Positions 11,360 through 29,479 of a DNA stretch of 64,000 nt are shown here, piece after piece; within the stretch, counting starts at the first letter, position 1, and every line of letters begins with the position of its first letter. The translations under genes and the position numbers were made by a program. A model generated the notes under the pieces. It made no database searches, was not told the DNA's origin, and worked only from the letters and a program-made list of their open reading frames with translations. Origin of the DNA: Gadus chalcogrammus (Eukaryota > Chordata > Actinopteri > Gadiformes > Gadidae); NCBI RefSeq assembly GCF_026213295.1, contig NC_079420.1, positions 7,463,670 to 7,527,669 on the forward strand. The letters are read 5' to 3'.

Positions 11360-14300
11360 GCGTGTGAGAGAGAGCACAGTGAACACAATGCTATGTCCAA
11401 ATGGAATGTTGATTATAAGTAGGACTAAAAAATGAATTATTTCATCAAAACTTTAATTGTAAATCAATGCATCCAAAATATGATTATTTTTCACTCAGGG
11501 AATCAAATGCGGTTCGAAAATAGGTACGTATATAATAACACTTTAAGCTATTTATCCTTCAAAATTGACAAGGAGATCTGTTTGCTTGTGCCTTGTGTTG
11601 ATGTAGGCATTCATTTCATTAGATTTGTTAGGTAAGTTAGGTAGTTGGTCTTTCTTACCACAGACATCAAGGTCCAGCATATTTCCATCATGGCTAACAT
11701 GTTGTGATCTGCCAGTGAACTGTTCAGACGAACAGGAGCGGGTTCCCAGGTACCTGACCTACACCGGCCCTGTATGGGCCCTGGAGAATGTGGGAGTCGC
11801 TGAGGATGAGAATGGACTCCTACCTGTTATCAATGTCTCCTGGAGTTTACAGGCAAATGGTAATGATGATGATGCTGACAATGATGCTAATCTATTCTAA
11901 TCATTATTCAGAATCTGATATTTGCACGTATTCAGTAATAAAATATTGAATACGAATAATTCAAACAAAATATTTTGTAAAATATTTGCAAAGAAACTAT
12001 AAATAATGAAGGCTGTTGAAGGCTAAGAGGCAATGAGATGGCTGGAGGCTATGAGGCATGGTATCATGCCATTAGAATATATCTAAACAAATATGGATTA
12101 ACATCTGTGTACGTATATACATTTGTATTGCAGGACATATGCTAATCTGCTGTATCAAGCATTGTTCCTTTGTCGTTCTACAGGAGGGATATTTTCCATA
12201 CAGGGAATGAAGGCGCACCTTTTGGAAGAAAACACCACCCAGACTTTATGTGTGTGGTACAATTTCACGATCCCCTCACAGTTGAATCCACGGCTGGGCA
12301 AGGTACAGTAAAAACATGCATCTGAACATTTCTTACAACAATGTCTTCAAACTACTGGTCAAACTCATTGAAGGCCGCATGTGCTGCTGTTTGTTCACAG
12401 TGGACCTTTTCATTGGATGGTGTTGTTGTGGACCCAGGACATACCTATTCAATATCAGTGTTTAATTTACCTGAGCCTGACCAGGGACATTACAGGATAA
12501 AAAACAGATTACTGTTCCACGTAAGTGAGGAGGAGAAAGTATGAAATGCTTGTCATTGTTGGTTTTATGGTAGAAATATAAGTTTATATTTATGTATTTA
12601 TCAACCTTCAATGTTTCTTGGTATGGTATTTTTGTGTGAATTTCTGTAAACTATGGAAAAGGGGTTGTGACCTATAGTGCAGTATCAAAGTGGACTGCTC
12701 TAAGCCAATCATACTTACATTACATCACTGTTCTCAGCCTCACTTCTGATAAGTCGCTTTGCATATTCTGTTATTTTTGTCTCAGGATGTGACGACTGGA
12801 GAATCCAGCAAGCCCAACTCTGTTTGGAGAACGGTAAGACTCACAATATCACTATATTTTATAGGATGTAACCCTAATCATGTTGACAAACTCAGTGTTA
12901 GACAGTGGTTCCCAACCTTGAGCTGATTTGCATATGTCGTCGTAGGGGAGGGCTGCCATTGGCTATAGATATTTGATGATCTGCATTAGCAGGTATCACA
13001 TCAGTCTAGCAGAGCGATGTGAGTAATGTGAGCAATGTGAGTACGCTCACCGGGACATTGATATTAGCGGCAGACGCGGATTGGGTAAAATGTCTGTGGT
13101 TCCCTAACGTTACAGGCAGCACGTGGGATCCTCAGATGACGGTGTCGGTCTCTTGGGAGGCCGGCTCCCTGGCTGCCACCGTGTGTTTCAATACATCCCA
13201 GTTCTCTGATGGCTACACAGTGGCCGTCCAGAGCGCAGTGTACCAGGACTCAAAGAATGTATCCAAGGTGCTGTGTGTTAGTGTGTGTGTGTTTGTGTGT
13301 GTGCACACCAACATTGGGAGTACTTCACAGACGTGCTCATTGTTAAATGCTTCCTCAAACAGGGGAAGAGCACTTGGCTGAACGTGACCTTTGAGATGGA
13401 TATAAGAAATCACATTCAGATCGGTCCAAAATGTGAACTTTTGTTTGTGGTGAGTTCATTTTTAGTTTAGATTGTCTGCAAGCTAAGGATAACACATCAA
13501 ATAGGATATAATATATATATATATATCAGTGGAGGCTTCTCCATTGAGGAGAGGGAGGAAGATCCTCCCTAACATTGTTGAGAATAAAAAATGTAGATGC
13601 CCAGACTATTGTAATGAATTAATGCCCTTAAATATGACTACTTTATTGCATTTGAATATATAATGTTCGTTTCCCTGGGTAAAGGGACATTAGCACCCCC
13701 TATCGCTTATTGACAATTACTTCAGGGAGGAAGGTCCTCCGTCGCCCTCCGTTGACTCCCATTCATTTCCCCGAAAGTACTGGCGGCCGGTGGATAACAT
13801 GGGTTTCAATGGGAGAGGAGGAAAGTCCTCCTCTGAGTGGGTGGGACCTTAAGGGGTCTGATTCGCGCAAAAATCTATCCGTCTGCCTTATGAACGAATA
13901 AGCAGGATCCCTGGATGTTGAGCAGCGTTGCCAGATTGGTCAGATTTCCCACCCAATTGGGCTACTTTTAACCATGTTAGGCTGGAAAAATTATCATTCG
14001 GCGGGAAATCTGCCCAATCTGGCAACGCTGTCGATAACAACCCGGTCTGCATTGCCGCGGTGCTCAGTCAGAGACGCAGAGCAAGTGAAATCTGCGATAG
14101 CGAGATCCTAAATGTACAATGGAAACATTGGAAACGGAGGACATTGTTAACGTCTTATTAAAAAAAGCATTCCATTCATTGAGTTACAGTGCTAAGTTAG
14201 CGACCAAAGAAAGAGGTAGACCACTTCCCAAAATCAAGGTGACCAGAAGTAATGGCAACGTCATTGTTGTGAGTGCTACATGGTTTGCTAGGTACGCATG

Positions 14301-15125
14301 GCTTACTGGTAGCATTACAAGCAATCGACTTTATTGCTGGCCCTGTTTGCTTATGAATAATAGCAAATCTCCAACGTGGGCTGTTCATGGTTTCACTGAT
14401 GTGGAAAATCTTGATAGGGCAACCAAACGCCACAAGTGTCAAGATCACGTTGGTGAGCACCAACGTGATCTTGACACCCGTCGAGATCTAGGCCCAATGA
14501 TAGGCCCAGATTTTTTTATTTACTTTTACAAATCAATAGTAGGCCTGATTTGACTAATATGCTTTGCATCCTTTCCTTCTCAAATTACAGTGATGCCACT
14601 GGTGGCTTTGTATAAATTATATTCACATAACTCCCTCCCTGCTATTTTGTAGTTCACCAAAACACCTTGAAACAACTTGAGTCTCACATTCTTATGCCAC
14701 CATACACCAACAGTGCAAGCAGGCCAATGGCAACCAAGCGCGCAGTCCTTCCTCCCTCACTTTAAAAACCACCAGCCACCACTGATATATATATATTTGT
14801 ATGTTTCATAAAGGTACGGCCATTTTTTCCTGGATGCAAAAACAAATGTTTGTCTGCTCAGAAGAAATGGGAAAATTGCCCATGTAAGTAAGATGCATTG
14901 CTTTCATATGAAAATAGAAGAATATCTGCATTTTATTATTAATATCTTTTATTAGTATTACAATGTATATCTTCACGCTTTTAATTGCAGATGACTCCAA
15001 ACAACCATGGGCCCTACTTATATTCGCAACGCTAGCACTGAGTATCATCGCTGGCTGTATTTCCTATTCCCATTGGAAGTCATCTCATAAAGGTTTGGCC
15101 TGCATTCAATGTATAGCAAAACATC

Positions 15126-15157
<32 letters not shown>

Positions 15158-15954
15158 GACCATGCTTCCCCCGCACAGATTCCAGTGCGCCATCTCCCCC
15201 TGACCCCACCCCTGACGCAGCGGAGGTGGCCAAGAGGAAGACGGTCCTCCTGATCTACTCCCCGGACCACCCCCTGTACACCGTGGTGGTCCTCAAGCTC
15301 TGCTCCTTCCTCATGGCCCAGTGCGGCACCGACGTGGTCCTGGACCTGCTGGACCTGACCCGGCTGGGCCAGCTGGGCGGCCTCCGCTGGCTGGACTGGC
15401 ACCGGGAACGCATCGAGCGCTCCCCCTCGGACAAGATCCTGATCCTGTGCTCCCCGGGGGTGCAGGCCAAGTGGAGGGCCATGTGCGGGGCCAAGCCCGT
15501 GGTCCTGAGGGAGGACCTGCGCTCCCCGGTGGGGGACATGCTCAGCCCGGCGCTGGGCCTCATTGTCCCCGGTCTGGTGCGCTCGGGCTCCCTCCGGAGG
15601 TACATCGTGGCCTACTTCGCCGACGTGTGCTCAGAGGAGGACATCCCGGCGCCGTTCAACGTGGCGTTGCGCTACAAGCTGATGGAGCAGTTCGAGGAGG
15701 TGCTGCTGCGCATCCTGGAGGTGGAGAAGCAGCAGCCGGGCAGGGTGAACCGGGTCCAGGGTGTGGGCCAGCACGAGTACTCCCTCTGCCCCTCGGGCGA
15801 GGCCCTGAGGGGGGCCGTCGAGGCCTTCAGGGCGCATCAGCAGAAGAACCCCCGCTGGTTTCAGGACGAGCTGGTGCAGGACGAGGCGGAGGGGGATGTT
15901 GGATCGGACGCCGGACGCACACTGGAGACACGCACACTGGACATACACGCTTGA
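11185..15954 (+). CDS. il17ra: Interleukin-17 receptor A-like protein, short-tailed
   Basis: Type I membrane receptor subunit for IL-17 cytokines; its SEFIR domain recruits Act1. Exons: 11185-11283, 11499-11523, 11716-11859, 12184-12302, 12401-12524, 12786-12833, 13116-13267, 13363-13449, 14814-14883, 14991-15092, 15179-15954. They join in frame to 581 residues. Order: signal peptide, cysteine pattern CNQEGIKC...VNC as in IL17RA, fibronectin-like D1 (LPVINVSWSLQ), VVDPGHTYSI, the pair CDDWRIQQAQLC with the same spacing as human, GSTWDPQMTV, and membrane helix WALLIFATLALSIIAG (exon 10). SEFIR starts KTVLLIYSPDHPLYTVVVLK and includes ILCSPGVQAKW. The exon 5 donor was set at 12525 (GTGAGG) because only this gives the conserved cysteine frame. 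The mammalian protein runs about 280 residues further; here a stop follows soon after the SEFIR extension, inside a degenerate ACAC repeat. The last exon is strikingly GC-rich against AT-rich introns. Confidence 0.92.
11291..11355. repeat. (TG)n microsatellite at the il17ra exon 1 donor
   Basis: The TG run begins about 8 nt after the GT of intron 1 (GTATTTCTGTGTG...). Confidence 0.95.
13527..14784 (+). mobile_element. hAT-type DNA transposon with truncated TTF-zinc-finger transposase, in il17ra intron 8
   Basis: The ends are inverted: left CAGTGGAGGCT, right (reverse complement) CAGTGGTGGCT, 10 of 11 identical. Both are flanked by ATATATAT, fitting an 8-bp hAT target duplication, although the site is itself AT-repeat. 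Inside, a plus-strand frame from 14119 to 14553 encodes a start followed by a TTF-type zinc-finger region (NRLYCWPCLLM...W..HGF.DVENLDRATKRH) like ZMYM/hAT transposases. The catalytic core is missing, so the copy is non-autonomous. Its right end is only 29 bp from the exon 9 acceptor. Confidence 0.75.
14436..14477. repeat. Perfect 20-bp inverted repeat with 2-nt loop
   Basis: GTGTCAAGATCACGTTGGTG, then AG, then its exact reverse complement. It marks the point where the transposase frame loses homology, and it is a strong cruciform/hairpin. Confidence 0.95.
15125..15157. repeat. (CAA)n repeat before il17ra exon 11
   Basis: Eleven CAA units ending about 20 nt before the CCGCACAG acceptor of the last exon. 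Confidence 0.95.
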
Positions 15955-16128
15955 CCCACAATGGATGCACGCACACCGGACACACACTCGGGACGTACAC
16001 TCGACATATGATAGACACACACACCCACTGGACACACACACACTGGACACACACACACACACTGAATGGACACCCACATACAGGGCACACATGCTAGACA
16101 CACACTTGATACACACTTGACATCACAT
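15915..16128. repeat. Degenerate ACACTGGACAC minisatellite overlapping the il17ra stop
   Basis: Loose repeats of CACACTGGACAC type start within the last dozen codons (RTLETRTLDIHA) and run about 170 bp into the 3' UTR. Confidence 0.85.
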
Positions 16129-16505
16129 CAGTACATACACTGACCGGCAGAATATCTTATTCTGTAATGCCCATAGATGGACCAACAGCATATTGTGTAC
16201 TGTAGTCCTCCTTTCCCCCCTGTTCTTATATAACCGGTGAATCTTCCCCTTTATGCTTTGATGACATATATGTGTCTTGTATCTCTGCCCGTGATCATGC
16301 TTTTTTTGAACATCAACTGGATCTTGAGCACCAATGTTCAAAAGACAGATAGAAGTATAAATACAAATGAACGTAAAGGTATGCTTAGCATTTAAAGTTG
16401 TGTTTGCAGTTTCTTGTTCAAAAACATAATAGACATCAACATGTTTAGCGATTAAGCATCATTATATGCAATAATAAATGTGGTATTATAATAACTTATA
16501 GCAAT

Positions 16506-16511
16506 AATAAA
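16506..16511 (+). terminator. Candidate poly(A) signal of il17ra
   Basis: AATAAA about 550 nt after the stop; another AATAAA follows near 16635. Confidence 0.45.
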
Positions 16512-16639
16512 ACCTTCTTTTTTTTTTCATCTCATCATAATATGAAACATGAAATGTTGCTTTGACTCAGGAACTCACTCCCCTATAGGCGGATTGTATA
16601 GAGTCCCGAGGCTTTATTTAGGCTCTTTGCCTGAATAAA

Positions 16640-18394
16640 CAGGGGTCGGTTCAAAGTTCGGCTTTCTGGCCAAAGTGTTCTCGTAACACTGCAGAAGGTA
16701 AGCACAGAATTAAAGCATTCAAAGGGTTTATGGGTCTTAAATTTTAACTTGAAATCTACTATTTTTAGTCACATTACTTATTACCACATTACTATTAAAG
16801 CAGACTGCTTGACAAAGATTTCTGTATACAACTGAATATGAAAATGTACTCCAGTTGGACTTCTTCAAAGATTGTTTTTGTACTTATGGACATGCACTCT
16901 ACATGCGCTTATGGATCCATATACATTATATATAAAAAATGCATTTAATTTTCCTTGCTGTTGCATTCACTTATAAGAATAATTATTATTTTCCCTTTTT
17001 ACTTTTTTTTTTAATATACTTTTTCCCTTCCTGAAATCTGTGATGCACTTTTGAATAGATCTTTCTTCGTACCTCTCCAAATGGACGCCTCACCAGCTCT
17101 ACCTCTTCGGAGTATGTCAGTGTGTTGTCCATGCTGTGGAATTTGGAATTTCTCAGAGTGGCCCCAAAAGAGGTTGAGGGGGAGGGGGGCCCGGGGGAGT
17201 TAAAATGGGGGTTGCCTCAGCCAACCGGGACAGGGCAGAATCCAACAATAGTCAGATGGTTCTATTGGATTTGTTTCCCAAAACGTCAGGAACTGTTCCC
17301 CGCAGGGCTCTGATATAATAAGGAACGGTAAATACGGATACGGACAATTTCGTCCGGTCCCAGAGGTGTTTCGTCCGTCAATGGGTCCGTCGCCTCTGAG
17401 CTTACGAATCCGGAGTGCTCCGGGAGAAACGGAGCAATACCACCGGAAATCGAGGCGGCAGTATAGAGTCGAAAGTCAGACCATTCGCGAAAATAGATAG
17501 AGTAGTATAATTCTGATATGTATATATATTGTATTTATACTTATATTATACTATATACCTGACCTTTTTTTATTTTATTTCCCCCCTGCTTTGGCAATGA
17601 GTTGTAACTGGTCATTTAACAACATTTTGACGAGATAATCTGCGGGTTGGTGAGGCGTGTCACATGCCACCGCACACTATTTGCACTTTATTTTTTTTGC
17701 CGATTTCGGATGACACAAAGCAAAATCTTCTCTACAGATGTCTTGTTTGAGATTGTCGATGCCGTTAATTTGTGAAACGACGGTGACTGCCCTCTAGAGG
17801 ATTTATTGCGTAGCATTCATAACAACGCTGAAACCGGACGGAGGTATGAAGGGTAGTTCCGGAGGCAACTTTTGGGGCGGACAGACGAATTTCGTCAGGA
17901 TCCGGAGTAATGAATCGGCCGTTAGCCACAGGGCAGCTTGTTTTAACACTACTGCTGCGCACCCCACATGGAGGTGGAATTATGAAAGAAGCCCCTCTGA
18001 CTGAACGTTAGATGAGGTAGGAATGTGTCTATAGAGTATGGATTGTGGAAGGGGTACACAAAAATAGTTGTTATCAACAGAGGACGGACCGAAAAATAGA
18101 ATCTTCTGAAGAATAGGGTAAAGCAAGAGATTTGCTTCACAATGTGAGCCTACGTTTTCTAGTGTGCTTGTCTTAACTTGAATGCTTGCCGACACCCCAT
18201 GCTTGCCAACACCCCATGCTTGCAGGCATCGGGGGTCTTTGAAAGACACCCCCGTCTGAGGAGAAGCTTCAGAGTAGCTCAGGCAAGCTACTGGTGGCTG
18301 TGTGGTTTGTTCCCTCTCACAGCTGAATTAAATCAACTTCAATTATCTGGCATGAAAAGAAGTTCCAAGTGTTTTACTATCAGAAGATAAGTCC
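16640..18394. other. Spacer without recognised gene
   Basis: Contains short unsupported frames only. The segment at 17330-17900 has GGTCCG/ACGAAATTCGTC-rich ends suggestive of a degraded transposon, but no clean inverted ends could be paired. A CTCF-like motif lies at 17787-17800. Confidence 0.5.
17787..17800 (-). promoter_or_regulatory. CTCF-like motif
   Basis: CCTCTAGAGGGCAG on the minus strand matches 13 of 14 positions of CCASYAGRKGGCRS. It may be carried by a repeat. Confidence 0.35.
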
Positions 18395-19400
18395 CAGGGG
18401 TCTCATTTATAACCGTTGCGTACGCACAAAATGGGGCTGAAATTGGCGTACGTGACTTTCCACCCCAATGTGATCTATAAAAAACCAACTTGACGGGAAA
18501 ATGTGCGTAACCCTAAGCAAACTCTGAACCACGCGTACGCATGGTTTGGAGAAAAAGGGGAATTGGCGACACAGATGGTGTGGTGGTGAACTGAAGTCAG
18601 ACCGAAGAATTGTAGAGTGAGAAGAACGATTATGTTTTATCATCGCCCTTCATACATTTAATTTCAACCCGTATCATGCGTTAAATCCTAATCAGAATAA
18701 TTTAATTCAACTGCTTTATTTCTCAGTTATAACTCCGGAAACATCTCCTTAGAATAGAAATAAAAAAAAATTCTCTATATTTAATCCCGTCACTCCATAG
18801 CCTACTGTCCACTGACGGCGCGACTGCATGGAATAAAGCATCTTTCCAACATGTGTCAATAACATAACATTTTTATGTGACACTGTAAACACATAATCAA
18901 ATGTCAATTAAATCCCAAGTGTGGAAAACCAAGCCACACTCCTCATCACAATCGTTGTCCGTTACTCTTGATGCTTTCCATGACAAATCAGGCATTAAAA
19001 AGGGGTTATGTTCAAGAACATTTTACGTGGGTGATTACAAACTGTTTATCCAAGGTGTTCTCGGTCAGTCTTATTACCGTGACCCTATAAATGCAGAGGT
19101 GAGCGCCGCGGTAATGCTGCACCATGCACTTCTGGCGGACCATGCAAATGGTAGGATTCGGAGGGAGAGGGTATAGGGACCATAACGATTTATTGGTAGG
19201 CTACATAAAAATATGTAACTCTATGTCAGACCACTTCTTTTTTAATTCTTGGACTGTGCGCTCCGTGCTACTGACAGAGTTCACTGCTGCAGCAACATGT
19301 TGCCACTCACTCTGCTTTTTGTTGTTTGCGATCCCAATCCCGTGACCGCCGAACAAAACTACCTTTCGGGCCTCCATCTCACCCACACAGAGCTTTTGGC
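18395..19400 (-). mobile_element. PIF/Harbinger remnant with Myb/SANT-like ORF
   Basis: A minus-strand frame, 19386-19201, encodes VGEMEARKVVLFGGHG...SEWQHVAAAVNSVSSTERTVQELKKKWSDI. This is the Myb/SANT-like DNA-binding accessory protein typical of teleost Harbinger elements. The frame ends soon after KKKWSDI and lacks its N-terminal start, so it is broken. The segment at 18395-18550, with repeated GCGTACGCAC words (GGGTCTCATTTATAACCG...), looks like one terminus of the element. The catalytic DDE transposase was not found. Confidence 0.65.
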
Positions 19401-19546
19401 CGTGATATTATGATATATACAATTATATTATATTATTATGTAGAGAACGTTGACGTCGAGAATTGGCGCGCTGCCAGCCGCTGTCACCGAGTGTGAGAGG
19501 AGAGTTGACGGCGAAGATTGCGGTTGACCTAGTTTCAAAGTTAATA

Positions 19547-20010
19547 TACCGGTGTTGTGTCGAGATCTGTTTCCCCGTCGAGATGTGTTTCCCCTAGTCC
19601 CCGCCCCCGTCCGAAATTACCCGAAAAGGCCCTCTGTTCCATAGGAAAGGAGGCTCACACATCTTTCAAATTCATACTGCTGACTTGTTTCCCCACAAGA
19701 GATAAGTGCTGTGATTTTCAGGCTGATATCATTCAATTTGACCATTTAGAACAGGGGGAACGCATCCTGACAGCTTGGAATATTACTGTCAGATACTGTT
19801 CCCCCTCTGTTCCATAGGAAAGGAGGCTCACACATCTTTCAAATTCATACTGCTGACTTATTTCCCCACAACAGATAAGTGCTGTGATTTTCTGGCTGAT
19901 ATCATTCAATTTGACCATTTAGAACAGGGGGAACGCATCCTGACAGTCATTATCTGGGACTAGGGGAAACACATCTCGACGGGGAAACAGATCTCGACAC
20001 AACACCGGTA
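19547..20010. mobile_element. MITE with perfect 55-bp inverted ends and internal tandem duplication
   Basis: Bases 19547-19601 and 19956-20010 are exact reverse complements (TACCGGTGTTGTGTCGAGAT... at each end). ATA flanks both ends, a possible 3-bp target duplication. Inside, a 144-bp unit occurs twice in direct orientation (19630-19773 and 19803-19946) with about three differences. No coding capacity. The perfect ends imply a recent insertion. It lies about 160 bp upstream of the next gene's start codon. Confidence 0.9.
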
Positions 20011-20168
20011 ATACCGATGTTGACACAAGCGTATTACTCGGTGTGAAAAGGTCCACACCGCGGCAACCCTACTGCATAGTGGTATGCTTTTCTCTTCACA
20101 GTCGGTGTGTTGTTGTGTCTATGTTTCTCAGGATCTCCCCGGGGTGAGGGAAATCTGACCGATTAGGA

Positions 20169-26504
<6,336 letters not shown>

Positions 26505-26546
26505 AAACAAAAAGGATTACAGATGGATCAGGGACAGTGGTACATA

Positions 26547-26552
26547 AATAAA
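26547..26552 (+). terminator. Candidate poly(A) signal of the pseudouridine gene
   Basis: AATAAA 43 nt after the stop codon. Confidence 0.6.
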
Positions 26553-26870
26553 ATGGCTTTTGTTACATGTCAGAAGGTGTGCACTGTTAAATAACATGGC
26601 TTTATTGCATGAGTACATGATAAATACATTTTCTAGTGTAATATTCTAGTGGATGTCGTAACTGTGTACCAACAACTCTTCACTTTATTACGTTAAATTA
26701 CTAACCACATTTTCTATCTATGTAGTCTTATCACACGGGTCTTCTCAATGCCGTGGAACGCGCAGTTCACTTGCATGGGCCCTTCACAACTTCCGGCGGT
26801 GAATATATATTTGATAATTCACCGTTGCTAAGTATAATTGACTAGCCTGGCTAACGGCAGACCTCATATC

Positions 26871-27425
26871 AGGCCCTGTCCACACGGAGCCGATTTTTTG
26901 GTGAAACCGCATCGTCTTGTGCGTTTCGGCCGACCGTCCAGACGGAGCCGGCGAATCCGGTGCCCGAAACCGCAAATTTCTGAAACCACCCTCGGAGGTG
27001 GTTTCGAATCTCGATCCGGACCTATGCGGTTTCGTGTTGGATTCGTGTGGACACCTGAAACGCAAACGATGACGTCAGAGTTGCGTTGCATTTTTAGTAT
27101 TTTTTTGTATAATTTTTGTACCTTTTAAATAAAGCCCCTTGTTAAATGTAATTACTAAGTACATTAAAGTATTTCTGAGCTCAATGTAAAGGTTGATCTC
27201 CTCTTGACTGAATGTTGTATACAGCTCGCGCAGGCTGTATGTGCGAAGGCTTGATGCGCTCCACTTTTTCCTGTGGAGAACCAGCGCCTTTCCTGTGGAG
27301 AACCACAGCGTTTATACAGCTCGATGCGGTTTCGCAATGACTCCGTCTTTACGAAGATATTCCTGAACCGCATAAAACGAAACCGGATCGTTTTCGCCCG
27401 TTTCGGCTCCGTGTACACGGGGCCT
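26871..27425. mobile_element. Non-autonomous DNA transposon with GGCCC...ACACGGAGCCG ends
   Basis: Left end AGGCCCTGTCCACACGGAGC and right end (reverse complement) AGGCCCCGTGTACACGGAGC differ at 3 of 20 bases. The interior is rich in GGTTTCG/CGAAACC words and has no coding domain. The ends resemble hAT-type MITEs of fish. No convincing 8-bp target duplication was seen. A short tandem duplication of TTCCTGTGGAGAACCA lies near 27280. Confidence 0.6.
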
Positions 27426-27912
27426 CAATCTACATTGAGAGGAGGTCTGGGAACCACCATTAATTTTCTCGTATTTGAGGCGTGGTTTAAACGATTGGCC
27501 CACAAGCGTTATGTTTGGCGCTACGAAATGTATCATATGAGGCACTACGTAGCCTCGAGTCATCGTATCAATTATCCAGATGACGTGTCGTATAGCGGCG
27601 ACAGAAATTCGATGATGAATAGACGATGGGTGTTTCGCATAGGACGGCTTCGTCGGCTTGATATTTATATAATTGACCGCGGTGTCACAGGAAAGCAAAG
27701 GATATTTGCCTCTAAATGACTCTTTGTAACATCCGCAAATTACCTGTATTTGTCACCCCAGCGTCTCGGTTTCTGACGACGTCAACGTCTTTGGCGGATT
27801 ATTTCTCTGCTGTTCACTCTATGAATTCTGTAACAAATAAATTTGTCAAAAAAAGACCACACCCTGTGAAGATATTTTTTCAGTTTTTGGCAAGTAGCAG
27901 TGGTAAGAAGCA

Positions 27913-28048
27913 GGATAATGTAATGGAACGGCGCCGTCATTATCGAAAATAAGCCCTTCAGGGCGAAGCAAGACACCTCCGCTGCGCGTCGGTGTCCTGT
28001 ACGCCCTGTCGGGGCTCATTTTCCCGATAATGACCGCGTTCATTATCC
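27913..28048. mobile_element. Palindromic foldback MITE
   Basis: The 136-bp unit is nearly self-complementary. It begins GGATAATG and ends CATTATCC. The arms contain GTCATTATCG / CGATAATGAC and CTCCGCTGCGCGTCGGTGTC around the centre. It lies about 300 bp upstream of the likely cnot4 promoter. Confidence 0.7.
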
Positions 28049-28339
28049 CTTACAGATATTTACCCACATCTGCCCACATTCAAATGTCAACTCAAACTCC
28101 CACAAAGCACCAGTTCCTTTGCGCACGCGCAGTCGTCTAAAATACTTACCCTATTCCCTCCTCCCTATTTTAATGCTAGCTAAGATGGTGGTTTGAGCGT
28201 CAACTTGTCTCTACAATATCAGGACCAGAAAGGGGGCAAAACAACCCTGTCGACTTTATAATCAAAACCGAACGATAAACCTAAGATCAACCTAAGTATC
28301 TACTCATAGAAAACATTGACATTTCACACACATTGGCTC

Positions 28340-28402
28340 CAGGTCCCCGCCCAACTGAGTTTGACTCCCTTGAAGTGGAACCCTTAGCTAAACACAGACA
28401 GG
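28340..28402 (+). other. cnot4: Candidate noncoding first exon of cnot4
   Basis: A GC-rich stretch ends at ACAGACAGG with a consensus GTAAGTAA donor at 28403. It begins a region with more CpG than its surroundings, and no TATA box is evident. Assignment rests on position and splice signal only. Confidence 0.35.
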
Positions 28403-29479
28403 GTAAGTAACGCTCAAGTTAGCACTGCTGCTAACTCTGCTGCTCAGCCTTGTTTATTCTCACCACATTCACTTCAGAAACCAGCTGTGTCTCTTGAGGG
28501 GGGGCACCACCCACAGGGCCCCCCTCGCCTGTATCTAAACACTGATGTGTTGACAGACACGTCAGGAGTGGACTTGTTCCACAGTGCTAACATAGTTCCT
28601 AGCATGCTAGCAGCTCGCTATGGTATGGCTGGGGGGGGGGGGGCGCGATAGCTTTGGACTGTGCAGGCCTAGTTGTAAGGTTGTCGCTGAACGTCCACTA
28701 CTACATCTCCACGACAGGCTAGCCAGGGGAGCTAGCCGTGGGTCGTAGCAGCAGAGTTGAAGCCGAGCTGTCACTTGGTATTCACGGCGGGGCGCCTCGG
28801 TGCTGTCACACCAAGTTCAAGTGGAGATCTCCTCCTCGCTTCCTCAGGATGACCGGAACGTGACGGTGGTCGTTTAATGTCGCTCGTAACCACTACTGTT
28901 TGAATATTTGACCGGCTTTTTATGTACAGTACTAGACTAGCTCATACCGCTAACATCTGTCAGATTGTGTGTTTCAGTGCAGAGGTGAGTGTGAAGTGTA
29001 GCTGGTTCCTTCTGTTGCCTCCTTGTACACGACTTCCCTGGTCAGCTGACTACTGAGTATGGCGGTAAACCATTTCTAGACGCGCAGACCCTTGCGGATG
29101 TATGACGAGCAACTGTTTACATGCGTTGATGTCATGATGCACAGCGTTGAACACTGTACTTTGCTTGACACCAAGTATGATTGCTTTATTTTAGATCACG
29201 GACGATGTTATGAACAAATCGTAATTTGAAATGACAGCGCTCATGTTGCCATTAGGAATGCCCCACAAGTCCGCAACCTCAGCTTTCTAACTGATGAGTT
29301 CAGGGTTATACTGTACATTATTATATGCAACGGTGTCTGTCTGCATCCACTAATATGAAGACAAACTATTGTGCTGCAATGGAATTGATTTATATCTTGG
29401 TGGTAGTGGTAGTGGCGAGGTGTCTCAGCCCTGTGCTGTGGTTCAACACCAACATCGCCCATCCTTGCCGTGCCATAGA

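Noticed and set aside
12521..12526. Stronger-looking GTAAGT donor for il17ra exon 5
   Set aside because: It would put exon 6 in a frame lacking the conserved cysteine pair; GTGAGG at 12525 gives C-x10-C as in IL17RA and keeps the whole gene in frame.
15321..16097. 258-codon frame overlapping the il17ra last exon
   Set aside because: GC-rich out-of-frame shadow; the SEFIR frame is the conserved one.
17330..17900. Possible DNA transposon with GTCCG-rich ends
   Set aside because: Ends could not be paired as inverted repeats and no target duplication was seen.
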